Source: SYOC01 sp035575235 (GTDB taxonomy: Bacteria > Desulfobacterota > Binatia > Bin18). From it: a DNA stretch of 22,073 bases. The notes beneath the pieces were generated by a model. That model ran no database searches and was not told the origin of the DNA. It saw only the letters and a list, made by a program, of their open reading frames with translations. Location of the stretch: positions 1 through 22,073 of the forward strand of contig DATLYA010000297.1 of NCBI GenBank assembly GCA_035575235.1, in the 5' to 3' direction. A program made the translations under genes and the position numbers. Positions 15,597-22,073 of the stretch are shown in pieces (position 1 is the first letter of the stretch; the number at the start of each line of letters is the position of its first letter).

Positions 15597-16575
15597 AGAG
15601 CAGCCGGAGTGGAGTGAGGAGCGGTTTCGTCAGGCCTGTTCATATTGGCAAAGTAAAATCCTGCTCACTGCGCTGCGTCTGGACCTTTTCACCGTGCTGG
15701 CGGATCAGGCCCTCGACGCGACCACCCTCGCTACACAACTCGGCGCGACTGAGCGCGGGCTTACTGCTTTGCTTGACGCGTTGGTCGCTCTCGGGCTGCT
15801 GACAAAGCAGGACTACCGCTACGCGAACACTCCTTTTGCTCGCACCGCCCTGGATCGCACGCAGCCTTCCTTCTGCGGCTATACGCCGCTCTTTGATGCA
15901 CGGTGTTGGGAGTTATGGGGCAAGCTGGAAACCACGATTCGCACGGGCTCCTCTCCGGGTCAAGACGCCCTCTTTCATGCGGACCCGGTCGGCACTGAAT
16001 TACTGCTGCGCGGCTTACACGCCGATGCGCTGCGTTTGGCTCCAGCTCTTGCCGCACGGCTTGACCTGGAACGGCGCCGGCGCATGCTTGACCTCGGCGG
16101 CGGCGCCGGTACGTATGCTCTCACTTTTTGTCAGGTTCAGCCGGAGCTGCACGCGGTGATCTTTGATTTGCCCGGGCCGTTGACCCTCGCACGTCAGTTG
16201 GTTTCCGCCGGCGGGCTTACCGACCGCATTCGCCTGGTCGCGGGTGACTTCCGCACCGCTCCCCTGCCGCAGGGTTTTGACCTGGCGCTCCTCTCTAATA
16301 TCCTTCACGGCCAGAGCGTGGAAACGAATCAACAACTCTTGACCGCGGTCTTCGCGGCCCTGGAGCCCGGTGGAGAGTTGGTCCTGCGCGACGTTCTCAT
16401 GGACGATGACCGCACCACCCCCGTGTTTGGCGCACTTTTTACCGTCAATCTGTTGCTGCACACTCCTGCCGGTCGTTGTTATACGTACAGTGAGGTCAGT
16501 CACTGGCTCACTACAGCGGGTTTTCACGATCTGGAGATCCTTGAAACCAACGCCGTTCTGCGAGCTTTCAAGTAG
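15553..16575 (+). CDS. SAM-dependent O-methyltransferase-type protein (Methyltransf_2 family)
   Basis: This is 340 residues. The N-terminal winged-helix dimerisation domain (about 20-110: SKILLTALRLDLFTVLAD, ATQLGATERGLTALLDALVALGLL) is followed by a Rossmann methyltransferase domain. The latter has MLDLGGGAGTYALTF (SAM motif I, about 177-191), the acidic VIFDLPGPL (motif II), IRLVAGDFRTAPLP and LALLSNILHGQS, then LEPGGELVLRDVLMDDD. This layout matches hydroxyindole/flavonoid-type O-methyltransferases, such as those in polyketide tailoring. The start at 15553 has GGTGAAGG upstream and overlaps the glycosyltransferase end by 44 bases, an unusually long overlap; the ATG at 15568 is an alternative without a ribosome binding site. 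The acceptor is unknown. Confidence 0.9.
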   Translation: MSNSTMKFWQSTIPEEQPEWSEERFRQACSYWQSKILLTALRLDLFTVLADQALDATTLATQLGATERGLTALLDALVALGLLTKQDYRYANTPFARTALDRTQPSFCGYTPLFDARCWELWGKLETTIRTGSSPGQDALFHADPVGTELLLRGLHADALRLAPALAARLDLERRRRMLDLGGGAGTYALTFCQVQPELHAVIFDLPGPLTLARQLVSAGGLTDRIRLVAGDFRTAPLPQGFDLALLSNILHGQSVETNQQLLTAVFAALEPGGELVLRDVLMDDDRTTPVFGALFTVNLLLHTPAGRCYTYSEVSHWLTTAGFHDLEILETNAVLRAFK

Positions 16576-16582
16576 GTGGAGT

Positions 16583-16906
16583 ATGGCGCGTTTTATAAAA
16601 GTTGCAAAAGTGAACGAAATTCCTCCAGGGCAAGGTAAGCAGGTGATAGCGCACGAAAAACCCATGGCCCTGTTCAATGTTAACGGCGTCTTTTATGCCA
16701 TTAACCAGATCTGTCCACACATGGGTGGTCCCCTGTCTGAAGGGACGCTCACCGGCAAGGTTGTCCGCTGTCCCTGGCACGGCTGGACGTATTGTGTAGA
16801 TACTGGCCTACCCGACCACCCTGGCGGACACTCGGTGGCGGCCTACGAGGTGCGGGTGGAAGGGGATGACATTTTGGTGGGCTGGCTGAAAAGAAGCGTC
16901 CAGTAG
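16583..16906 (+). CDS. Rieske [2Fe-2S] ferredoxin
   Basis: This is 107 residues, 7 bases after the methyltransferase stop, with AGGTGGAG before the ATG. The Rieske cluster ligands are Cys44 and His46 in ICPHMGGPL and Cys63 and His66 in RCPWHGWTY, spaced as in ferredoxin components of ring-hydroxylating dioxygenases and NirD-like proteins. No transmembrane anchor is present, so it is a soluble electron carrier. Neither an oxygenase large subunit nor a ferredoxin reductase lies next to it, so its electron partner must be elsewhere. The tight spacing implies it serves the same process as the glycosyltransferase and methyltransferase. Confidence 0.95.
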   Translation: MARFIKVAKVNEIPPGQGKQVIAHEKPMALFNVNGVFYAINQICPHMGGPLSEGTLTGKVVRCPWHGWTYCVDTGLPDHPGGHSVAAYEVRVEGDDILVGWLKRSVQ

Positions 16907-17166
16907 GCTATAGGGTACAGGCTAGAGGCCAGAGGGTTGAGTAAGACTCTCTTGAGCCTGAGATCAGTTGCGTTCCAAGAAGTAGCTTTTGAAGCTGTCA
17001 TTCTGAGCCGAAGGCGACGCATCTCGAGAAGAGACGAGACCCTTTGCTGCGCTCAGGGTGACATGATCATCGAGGAAATTACTGCATGAATTGCAACCTG
17101 CTATGAAGCCTGCGGCTCAAGTCTTTCCTCTCTTTGCCGAACGCTCATAGCCGATCGCCTGCCCTC
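16907..17166. other. Intergenic region with dispersed repeats between convergent genes
   Basis: These 260 bases lie between the Rieske gene (plus) and EcfT (minus). They contain a GGCTAGAGGCCAGAGG-type repeat at about 16913-16936 and a near-palindromic repeat at 16996-17063. No clear intrinsic terminator with a T run is seen for either flanking gene. The rest shows no coding potential that I can support. Confidence 0.55.
16996..17063. repeat. TGTCATTCTGAGC ... GCTCAGGGTGACA palindromic repeat element
   Basis: TGTCATTCTGAGC (16996-17008) is the reverse complement, with two mismatches, of GCTCAGGGTGACA (17051-17063). The interior (CTCGAGAAGAGACGAGA) is also self-complementary in part. Elements with these ends (TGTCATTCTGAGC...GCTCAGAATGACA) occur dispersed in many unrelated bacterial genomes and are likely non-autonomous miniature or REP-like elements. 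No gene is inside. Confidence 0.7.
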
Positions 17167-18003
17167 TTAAATCGGCCCGTGAAATGAGCCGACGCCGTAG
17201 ACAACGCGTAGGAATAAGGCGATAGTGACGAGCACGACCGCGGCGCCCACCACCAGCCAATCGTGCGCACGAAGCTGCAGAGGCGTGAGATACGTGCGTT
17301 CCGCGCCGCCTGAGAACGCCTTGCTTTGGAGCACGATTTCGAGTTGCTGTGATTTGATGAGCGCTCCTAAAATTAATGGCACAGCGATGCGTGCATACGC
17401 ACGACCGCAGGCCCAGAAGTTTAACCGCTCCAGCGCCACACCCCGCAGACGCTGAGCCTCAAGCAAAGCCGCAGCCTCGCTGAGCACCAGTGGAAGGAAG
17501 CGTAAGGCCGAGGAAAAGACGAATGCTGCCGTGTATGGCGCTTTAAGCCGCACCAACCCGACCACCAGGGTGTTGGGGTCAGTAGTGAGGACAACCAGCG
17601 GCACGGTCAGAACGAGTGCGACAGTCCGGCAAATCACCACAAAGCCGTAAAGCAATCCCTCGCTTGTCACACGCAGCCGTCCGCCTATGAGCGGGATCCA
17701 GGCCGGGAGTGGCCCGAGCAGGGTCGTACGTCCGACGACTTCATTCAGCACCCCGTGCACCAGCAGAACGATGAGGAGAAACGGGGCCATGAAGAGCAGG
17801 AGCCGTTTCAGCTCTCGTCCGGCAAGCCGAGCGAACGGCCACAGAAACAGCACGCCGCCGGCGAGCGCGCCGCTGAGTACTGGACTCTCCCAGGAGAACG
17901 CCAAAACTACCGTGGCCGCAAGAATAGCGAGCTTGGCGCGGACGTCGAGCGAGGAGAACGGTGAGCGGAGCGTCATGCTGCCGAATTCGTTGGTGGAGAA
18001 CAT
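17167..18003 (-). CDS. ecfT: ECF transporter transmembrane coupling protein EcfT (CbiQ family)
   Basis: This is 278 residues with five or so hydrophobic segments (about 24-58, 66-85, 115-140, 155-172, 248-268). It is the constant membrane component of an energy-coupling factor transporter, passing ATPase motion to the S component. The coupling helices are visible: LEAQRLRG (about 181-188) is the first Ala-Arg-Gly type motif and LQSKAFSG (225-232) the second, both contacting the ATPase grooves. The start is uncertain: the ATG at 18003 has no Shine-Dalgarno because a repeat (18005-18036) abuts it, and an ATG at 17976 (residue 10) begins closer to the conserved part. It is last in the operon, 145 bases after the ATPase gene. 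Confidence 0.9.
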   Translation of the reverse strand: MFSTNEFGSMTLRSPFSSLDVRAKLAILAATVVLAFSWESPVLSGALAGGVLFLWPFARLAGRELKRLLLFMAPFLLIVLLVHGVLNEVVGRTTLLGPLPAWIPLIGGRLRVTSEGLLYGFVVICRTVALVLTVPLVVLTTDPNTLVVGLVRLKAPYTAAFVFSSALRFLPLVLSEAAALLEAQRLRGVALERLNFWACGRAYARIAVPLILGALIKSQQLEIVLQSKAFSGGAERTYLTPLQLRAHDWLVVGAAVVLVTIALFLRVVYGVGSFHGPI

Positions 18004-18004
18004 A

Positions 18005-18036
18005 GAGCAGCTATCAGCTCTCAGTTGTCAGCAAAA
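18005..18036 (-). repeat. GCTGAnAGC-type tandem short repeat, copy B
   Basis: On the minus strand it reads TTTTGCTGACAACTGAGAGC and then GCTGATAGCTGCTC, tandem imperfect units of about 7-9 bases. It ends directly before the EcfT start codon, in the same position and orientation as copy A before the LLM gene at 791-825. Confidence 0.55.
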
Positions 18037-18056
18037 GTAGAGTGACATAAAAGCAT

Positions 18057-18099
18057 GCTACCCTTCCAAAGGCGAAGCATGCACGGCTTCTAAGGTAGC
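18057..18099. repeat. Inverted repeat between ecfA and ecfT
   Basis: GCTACCCTT (18057-18065) pairs with AAGGTAGC (18092-18099) with one bulge. The inside contains GGCGAAGCATGC, resembling the GCGAAGCATGCTTCGC palindromes that are dispersed in several bacterial phyla; a second GCATGC is at 18053-18058. No T run follows, so it is not an intrinsic terminator. It is probably another dispersed repeat, and may affect relative expression of ecfT. Confidence 0.4.
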
Positions 18100-18148
18100 G
18101 ACGCCCAAATAGCTTGTTCATCCCGGGTACGGAGCTCCGATGGTCTAT

Positions 18149-19927
18149 TTAGGGTTTTCTTTGCCCTGCCGACTGCTGATCGCTGGTCGCAGCCCGCTTG
18201 AGAGTGAAGCAGGCTGCTAGCTCTTCCACTGTGAGCGCGCGGCAGGATTGTCCTTCCTGCGCGGCGATTGCTTGGGCCAGTTCAACGATCTGTGGCGCTT
18301 TGAGGTGCGTAGCGGCGAGCAGCTCAGATCGATAATAGGCTTCGCCCAGCGGCGCATCGAGCAGCACGCGGCCCTGGCCCAGCACCAGCACTCGCTCGAC
18401 AAAACCAGGGAGAAGATAGAGATGGTGCGTGATAACGATCACCGTTTTCCCGGCTGTATGGAGTTGACGAGTCAACTCGAGAATATGCATGGCGCCCTGG
18501 TAGTCTTGTCCAGTAGTCGGCTCATCGAAGATCAAGATTTCCGGCTCTCTAATCAGGGTCGCCGCCAGCACCACACGACCACGGTCGCCTTTAGACAGAG
18601 CAAACGGGTGGAGATCGCGTTGTCTGGTTAGATCCATTGCCGCCAGCACTTTGTCCACCCGACGGTGGACTTCGCTGGGCGGCGCTCCTGCCTGCTCCAA
18701 GGCAAAGCCGACTTCTGCAGAGACGCTGAAGGTGAAAAGCTGCGTGTCTGGATTCTGGGGCACAAAGCCTACCTGTTGTGCTACATCTCCAACGGTGAGA
18801 TGTTCCAGACAACATCCATCGAGGGTAAGGAGGCCGGCGGTCGGCCGCAGCAAGCCGAGGAAGTTGCGCACGAGCGTAGTCTTGCCGGCGCCATTCTGCC
18901 CAATGATGGCGACATACTCGCCTGCACGAATGTCGAGCGTCACGCCGGCGAGCGCACGAGTTCCATCAGCATAGGTGTACGTAAGATCTTGAGCGGCAAG
19001 GCGCACCGTCTCACGGCGGCGTGGCGTAGCGGTGACAGGCTGGGCATAGAAGCGCAAGAAGGGGCGCGCCGCTTCATAGGCGGACAGCGCCTGTAGCAGA
19101 GTAAGCGGGAGAGAGTTGAGCACAAGCCCGCGCTCCCGCAGGCAGTGAAAAAACGCGGTCACCTGGGGCGGGCGTATATGATATTTAGTCAGGAATGTGA
19201 CGTCCTGAAAGAACTGGCTCGTCGGCGCCAGGCGGATGAGCCGCCCCTGGTCCAGCAACGCCACTCGATCGGCGAACTCCGCCACCTCCTCGCTTTGATG
19301 GCTCGCCACGATGACGGTGACGCCCAACTCGCGGTTGAGCGTGCGGATCAGGGCGCACACCTCGTCCGCGCCGAGCGGATCGAGCTGCGCGGTCGGCTCG
19401 TCGAGGATCAGGAGCTTGGGTCTCAGGGCCAGGGCCGCGGCGATAGCGAGACGCTGCTTTTGTCCGCCTGATAGCGCATGGGGATGTTTTTTTTCCAGAC
19501 CTGCAAGCCCGACCGCCGGCAGGACCTCAGCGATGCGCTTCCGTATCTCCGTAGTTGCGAGGCAGAGGTTTTCCAGGGCAAAGGCCACTTCGTGTTCGAC
19601 TGATGTGGCCGTGAGTTGCATCTCCGGGTCCTGAAAGACGATGCTTACCATCCGAGCGAGAGTGCTGACCGGATGAGCAAGCGTATCCAGGCCGGCTACG
19701 CGGACAGCGCCATACATCTCTCCGCCAAAAAACTGCGGGACAATCCCTGTCAACGCCAGACATAGCGTGGTTTTGCCTGCGCCGGTCGCTCCCATGAGCG
19801 CGAGACACTCTCCTTGTTCGACCGTGAAGCTGACATCACGCAAGGCGAGCGCCGCGGCGCCGGGATAGCGGTAGGATAACTGCTCGACATGGACAATCGG
19901 CTCAGCCATGGGCTCCACTACAGGCAT
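18149..19927 (-). CDS. ECF transporter double ATPase (fused EcfA-EcfA)
   Basis: This is 592 residues made of two ABC ATPase domains in one chain. Domain 1 has Walker A GATGAGKTT (46-54), Q-loop VFQDPEMQL, signature LSGGQ (152-156), Walker B LLILDEP (172-178) and His210. Domain 2 has GQNGAGKTT (343-351), VPQNPDTQLF, an altered signature LSKGD (444-448), ILIFDEPTTGQD and THH (500-502). It powers uptake with EcfT and the S component. The start is uncertain: ATG 19927 or ATG 19909 (residue 7), both with weak ribosome sites. The C-terminal tail SDQQSAGQRKP is encoded by DNA that matches the dispersed GCTGA-type repeat (18169-18190), suggesting the end was altered by repeat insertion. It starts 15 bases after the LLM remnant. 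Confidence 0.93.
   Translation of the reverse strand: MPVVEPMAEPIVHVEQLSYRYPGAAALALRDVSFTVEQGECLALMGATGAGKTTLCLALTGIVPQFFGGEMYGAVRVAGLDTLAHPVSTLARMVSIVFQDPEMQLTATSVEHEVAFALENLCLATTEIRKRIAEVLPAVGLAGLEKKHPHALSGGQKQRLAIAAALALRPKLLILDEPTAQLDPLGADEVCALIRTLNRELGVTVIVASHQSEEVAEFADRVALLDQGRLIRLAPTSQFFQDVTFLTKYHIRPPQVTAFFHCLRERGLVLNSLPLTLLQALSAYEAARPFLRFYAQPVTATPRRRETVRLAAQDLTYTYADGTRALAGVTLDIRAGEYVAIIGQNGAGKTTLVRNFLGLLRPTAGLLTLDGCCLEHLTVGDVAQQVGFVPQNPDTQLFTFSVSAEVGFALEQAGAPPSEVHRRVDKVLAAMDLTRQRDLHPFALSKGDRGRVVLAATLIREPEILIFDEPTTGQDYQGAMHILELTRQLHTAGKTVIVITHHLYLLPGFVERVLVLGQGRVLLDAPLGEAYYRSELLAATHLKAPQIVELAQAIAAQEGQSCRALTVEELAACFTLKRAATSDQQSAGQRKP
18169..18190 (-). repeat. Degenerate GCTGA-type repeat inside the ecfA 3' end
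   Basis: The plus strand reads CCGACTGCTGATCGCTGG, similar to the units at 18005-18036 and 20207-20222. It encodes the SDQQSAG part of the EcfA tail. Proteins with 'SDQQSA' or 'SGQQSA' tails are what this repeat gives when read in frame. Confidence 0.4.
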
Positions 19928-19942
19928 ACGCCTTGAACACAG

Positions 19943-20155
19943 TTAGTCCTTTGGCCGCCCCTTACCGATGCGCTCGCGGACTTCGGCAAATGCATTCACC
20001 CAGGGGTCAGCTACCGGCGCATGCCATGGCCGCACTCTGTGATCCCAGAGAAAGAACCCCTCCCACCCTGCGGCGTCCGCCTCATGGGCCAGCTTGGCAA
20101 GCAACCGCGGCTCGCTATACTCGCCAAAGTTCGGGAGAGTGACGCCATAATGCAT
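19943..20155 (-). pseudogene. Internally deleted LLM oxidoreductase remnant
   Basis: The product of about 70 residues starts MHYGVTLPNFGEYSEPRLLA and continues through LAHEADAAGWEGFFLWDHR and DPWV. This matches the first 50 or so residues of F420-dependent luciferase-like oxidoreductases. It then jumps to NAFAEVRERIGKGRPKD, which looks like the normal C-terminal end of the same group (typically ...VRERIRQGPPR). About 200 middle residues are absent, so no TIM barrel can form. The frame is intact through the join, so this is a clean internal deletion and not a frameshift. It sits in the ECF operon between the S component and ATPase genes with normal spacing. The frame is open to 20191, but family homology starts at the ATG at 20155. 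Confidence 0.75.
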
Positions 20156-20206
20156 AGCTTTGCTTCTGGCGAGTTTCACCAATCCTGTCAAGCGTAGCTG
20201 CCGGCC

Positions 20207-20222
20207 CTGATTGCTGAACGCT
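20207..20222. repeat. Degenerate GCTGA-type repeat between S component and LLM remnant
   Basis: The sequence CTGATTGCTGAACGCT has the same TGAnnGCTGAnnGCT spacing as copies at 791-820 and 18005-18036. It lies just downstream of the S component stop codon. The short match makes this copy uncertain. Confidence 0.3.
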
Positions 20223-20228
20223 CACGCA

Positions 20229-21020
20229 TTAGTATCCTGCCTCTGTGGCTTTGACCAAATTTACTTGACGGAGCCCACGGATGACGCCGACGCCGATCAA
20301 CGCGCCGACGGCGGTAAGCCCCAGGCGTTCGAGCGGGATCAACGGGGCCAAGACAACCCATACCTCAGCCGGCCAGCCAAGGCGAAAATACTCGACCGTT
20401 GCGTTCACTGTATTGACTGCCGTGGTGGCGACGTAGGTGACGAACGCCAACCCGGCAACCAACCTGGGTCCGCGGAGCCAGCGGACGGCCAGGACACGAA
20501 GCGGAGAAGCCCACAACAAGAGCGCGAACCAGTTGGCCGCAGTAGTGACCAAAGCGAGGTGAAGAGAAACATCGAGGGCGAGCGCTCGACTAATGTACAA
20601 GACGTAACAGAGTGTGCAGAACATCCAGGGCGCAATCCACCTTTTCCCAGGTTGGCACATCGCACCTGAGGCGAGGGGTCCGATTACGGCGCAGCAGGCC
20701 GAGAGCACTCCACTACCGGCAGTATGTGGAGCGAATCCTACGCCGATCAGACGCCCAACCAAGACCGTTACGGCGCCGGCGTTCGGTCCCACTATAACCC
20801 CCACCAGCGCGAAAAGCGCCTCACTGAGGGGAAAGGTTCCGCCGCCGGTTCCTATCACGATTGAGAAAGGAATCAGGGAAAGCCCTGCGACTACTGCTGC
20901 AAGCATCGCGACATAAGCGACTGGCGCGCCGGCAATGGTCGCCCGGCTGTGGATACACACCTCGCGCCGCGGACCAGCCGGGGGTTCAAGGTCATTCTCG
21001 CGCTCCGTGGCGTCTGACAT
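20229..21020 (-). CDS. ECF transporter S component (substrate-binding membrane protein), specificity unknown
   Basis: This is about 263 residues. After a hydrophilic N-terminal stretch of about 30 residues there are six or so membrane segments, including AMLAAVVAGLSLIPFSIVIG, PLSEALFALVGVIVGPNAGA, VLSACCAVIGPLASGAMC, a Trp-rich pair around ANWFALLLWASPLRVL, and a C-terminal RLGLTAVGALIGVGVI. The order of 'EALFALVGVIVGP-AGA' and the C-terminal 'P-ERLGLTAVGALIG' fits S components, and the operon supplies the matching ATPase and EcfT. The substrate cannot be read; riboflavin, biotin, cobalt and thiamine types are not obvious. Start: ATG 21020 chosen; a GTG at 21029 directly follows the asparaginase stop. 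It is likely translationally coupled to the asparaginase gene. Confidence 0.75.
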   Translation of the reverse strand: MSDATERENDLEPPAGPRREVCIHSRATIAGAPVAYVAMLAAVVAGLSLIPFSIVIGTGGGTFPLSEALFALVGVIVGPNAGAVTVLVGRLIGVGFAPHTAGSGVLSACCAVIGPLASGAMCQPGKRWIAPWMFCTLCYVLYISRALALDVSLHLALVTTAANWFALLLWASPLRVLAVRWLRGPRLVAGLAFVTYVATTAVNTVNATVEYFRLGWPAEVWVVLAPLIPLERLGLTAVGALIGVGVIRGLRQVNLVKATEAGY

Positions 21021-21029
21021 ACGGCTCAC

Positions 21030-22007
21030 TTACCGGCCAAACGGCGTATACCGCCGTCCCAACCCGACACTCAACATCAGCCGAATTCGCGCTTTGCGCG
21101 CGTTGAGATGATCTTCAATCACCACGCCAGCGGCTCGCAGCTCATCGTATGCGCCGGGATAGTATTCTTCCTCCGCTGTTCGTCCGCCGACTGCACTGGA
21201 GCACAGCACGACGGGCACGCCGCGCGCCGCGAGCCGCATGATTTTTTCGCAGGCAAGTGGAGGAATGCTCCCAGCGCCCATGCTCGCAATCACGACGCCC
21301 TGCGCGGAGCGTGCGCCGAGCTGGTCAAGCAACACGGCGTCGTCTCCAACGCCCATGGCAAGAATCGGTACGGAACCCGGCAGTGCTGTAGGAAGAACGC
21401 CGAAGCGAGTACGTGAAGATGGACGCCATGGCAAATCAATCTGCCCACCGCTGATTCCTCCCCATGGAGCGCCGCAGCGCGCGGCAAACCCGCGCAGCGC
21501 TCCGGTATCTGCTTTATATACGCTCCATGCTTCAAAGACCTGTTCATGCAACGACACGAGCACGCCGTACCCTAGCGAAACCTGCTGGGCCAGAGAGACT
21601 GCCTGCTCCAGGTTGCGCACGCCGTCATAATCAGCCGCCCATGCCGGGCGCATGGCGCCAGTGCACACCACTGGTCGCTCAGGGGGAAACACCTCATCCA
21701 GGAAATAGGCGACTTCCTCAAGAATATCGGTTCCTTGGGTGATGACTACTCCGTCTTCACCTTTTTGCATTTCCTGGTTAAGGAACCGAGCCAGCGCGAG
21801 AAGGTCCGCAGGGCGCTGTATGGTTTTCAGCATGTCGGGCGCATCAACGCAACGAATATGCGTCGCATCAGCATATGCAGTTCGCGCTAACAAGTCAGCA
21901 GCGGTATAAGCAGCAACATTTCTCCCAGTGCACGGATCTCTGTCCAGGCTGATCGTGCCGCCGAGCGCGCAGAGCAGGAGGGTTCTTGTTTGACGAACGT
22001 CTGGCAT
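21030..22007 (-). CDS. Asparaginase-family amidohydrolase
   Basis: This is 325 residues of the bacterial L-asparaginase fold (type I/II). The catalytic parts are present: the nucleophile Thr18 in ALGGTISLD, Thr93-Asp94 in VITQGTDILEEVAYFLD (the usual HGTDT motif reads QGTDI here), and a Lys165 in WSVYKADTG, corresponding to the Lys of the second triad. TGAMRP and DYDGVRNLEQAV are also typical. The His-to-Gln change in the HGTDT motif and the operon with an ECF transporter suggest a substrate other than asparagine, such as another small amide; this is inference. No signal peptide is seen, so it is cytoplasmic. It heads the visible operon; the 66 bases upstream (22008-22073) hold no feature I can support. 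Confidence 0.9.
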   Translation of the reverse strand: MPDVRQTRTLLLCALGGTISLDRDPCTGRNVAAYTAADLLARTAYADATHIRCVDAPDMLKTIQRPADLLALARFLNQEMQKGEDGVVITQGTDILEEVAYFLDEVFPPERPVVCTGAMRPAWAADYDGVRNLEQAVSLAQQVSLGYGVLVSLHEQVFEAWSVYKADTGALRGFAARCGAPWGGISGGQIDLPWRPSSRTRFGVLPTALPGSVPILAMGVGDDAVLLDQLGARSAQGVVIASMGAGSIPPLACEKIMRLAARGVPVVLCSSAVGGRTAEEEYYPGAYDELRAAGVVIEDHLNARKARIRLMLSVGLGRRYTPFGR

Positions 22008-22073
22008 GCCTTCACCGCCCGTTTCCCCCTGGGCTCGACCACTGGAACAAGCAGACGGCGAACCATGAGCGCT

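Noticed and set aside
22008..22073. Tail of another gene upstream of the asparaginase gene
   Set aside because: A short minus-strand frame ending in TGA just before the asparaginase start exists, but its roughly 18 residues show nothing recognisable and the window ends.

Overview
The window reads as a chromosomal segment of a Gram-negative, moderately GC-rich, uncultured-type bacterium. Reasons: an OmpA-family lipoprotein and periplasmic M16 peptidases imply an outer membrane. There are two luciferase-like (LLM, probably F420-type) oxidoreductase loci, one intact and one decayed, plus a DUF2203 protein and many short dispersed intergenic repeats. This combination recalls Tectomicrobia, Binatota, NC10 or other former deltaproteobacterial lineages. 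That placement is an impression from protein style, not a result. No rRNA, tRNA, CRISPR array, insertion sequence or phage gene was recognised.

Layout. Positions 1-779 (minus) hold an LLM oxidoreductase cut by the window edge, followed by a small membrane protein (minus). A gene-poor stretch of about 500 bases (1246-1762) contains three closely spaced DnaA-box-like sites beside an AT-rich tract, and a possible small ORF. Next come a 5-formyltetrahydrofolate cyclo-ligase-like gene (plus) and a HAD phosphatase with a DUF2203 gene (minus). Positions 3876-11990 (all plus) are housekeeping and envelope genes: lon, a strong terminator, pgk, an OmpA/glycine-zipper lipoprotein with its own terminator, a secreted orphan protein, and two M16 peptidase subunits of complementary type (one with HxxEH, one without). 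A Glu/Leu/Phe/Val dehydrogenase (minus) and an AIR-synthase/HypE-like protein (plus) diverge near 13.3 kb.

From 14.39 to 16.9 kb a well-formed sigma70-type promoter reads through a tiny ORF that looks like the N-terminus of a class III adenylate cyclase. It continues into a tight three-gene unit: GT4 glycosyltransferase, O-methyltransferase-type enzyme and Rieske ferredoxin. This looks like a small tailoring operon of unknown product.

From 17.2 to 22.0 kb (minus) lies an operon for an asparaginase-family amidohydrolase, an ECF transporter S component, an internally deleted LLM oxidoreductase remnant, a double ATPase (EcfA-EcfA fusion) and EcfT. The likely overall job is uptake of an unknown small molecule coupled to amide hydrolysis. 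Short repeats of at least three families sit between and even inside these genes, and the region looks plastic. The most interesting items are the candidate DnaA-box cluster, the adenylate cyclase N-terminal leader ORF, the asparaginase-ECF operon with its decayed passenger gene, and the repeat family that has intruded into the ecfA 3' end.
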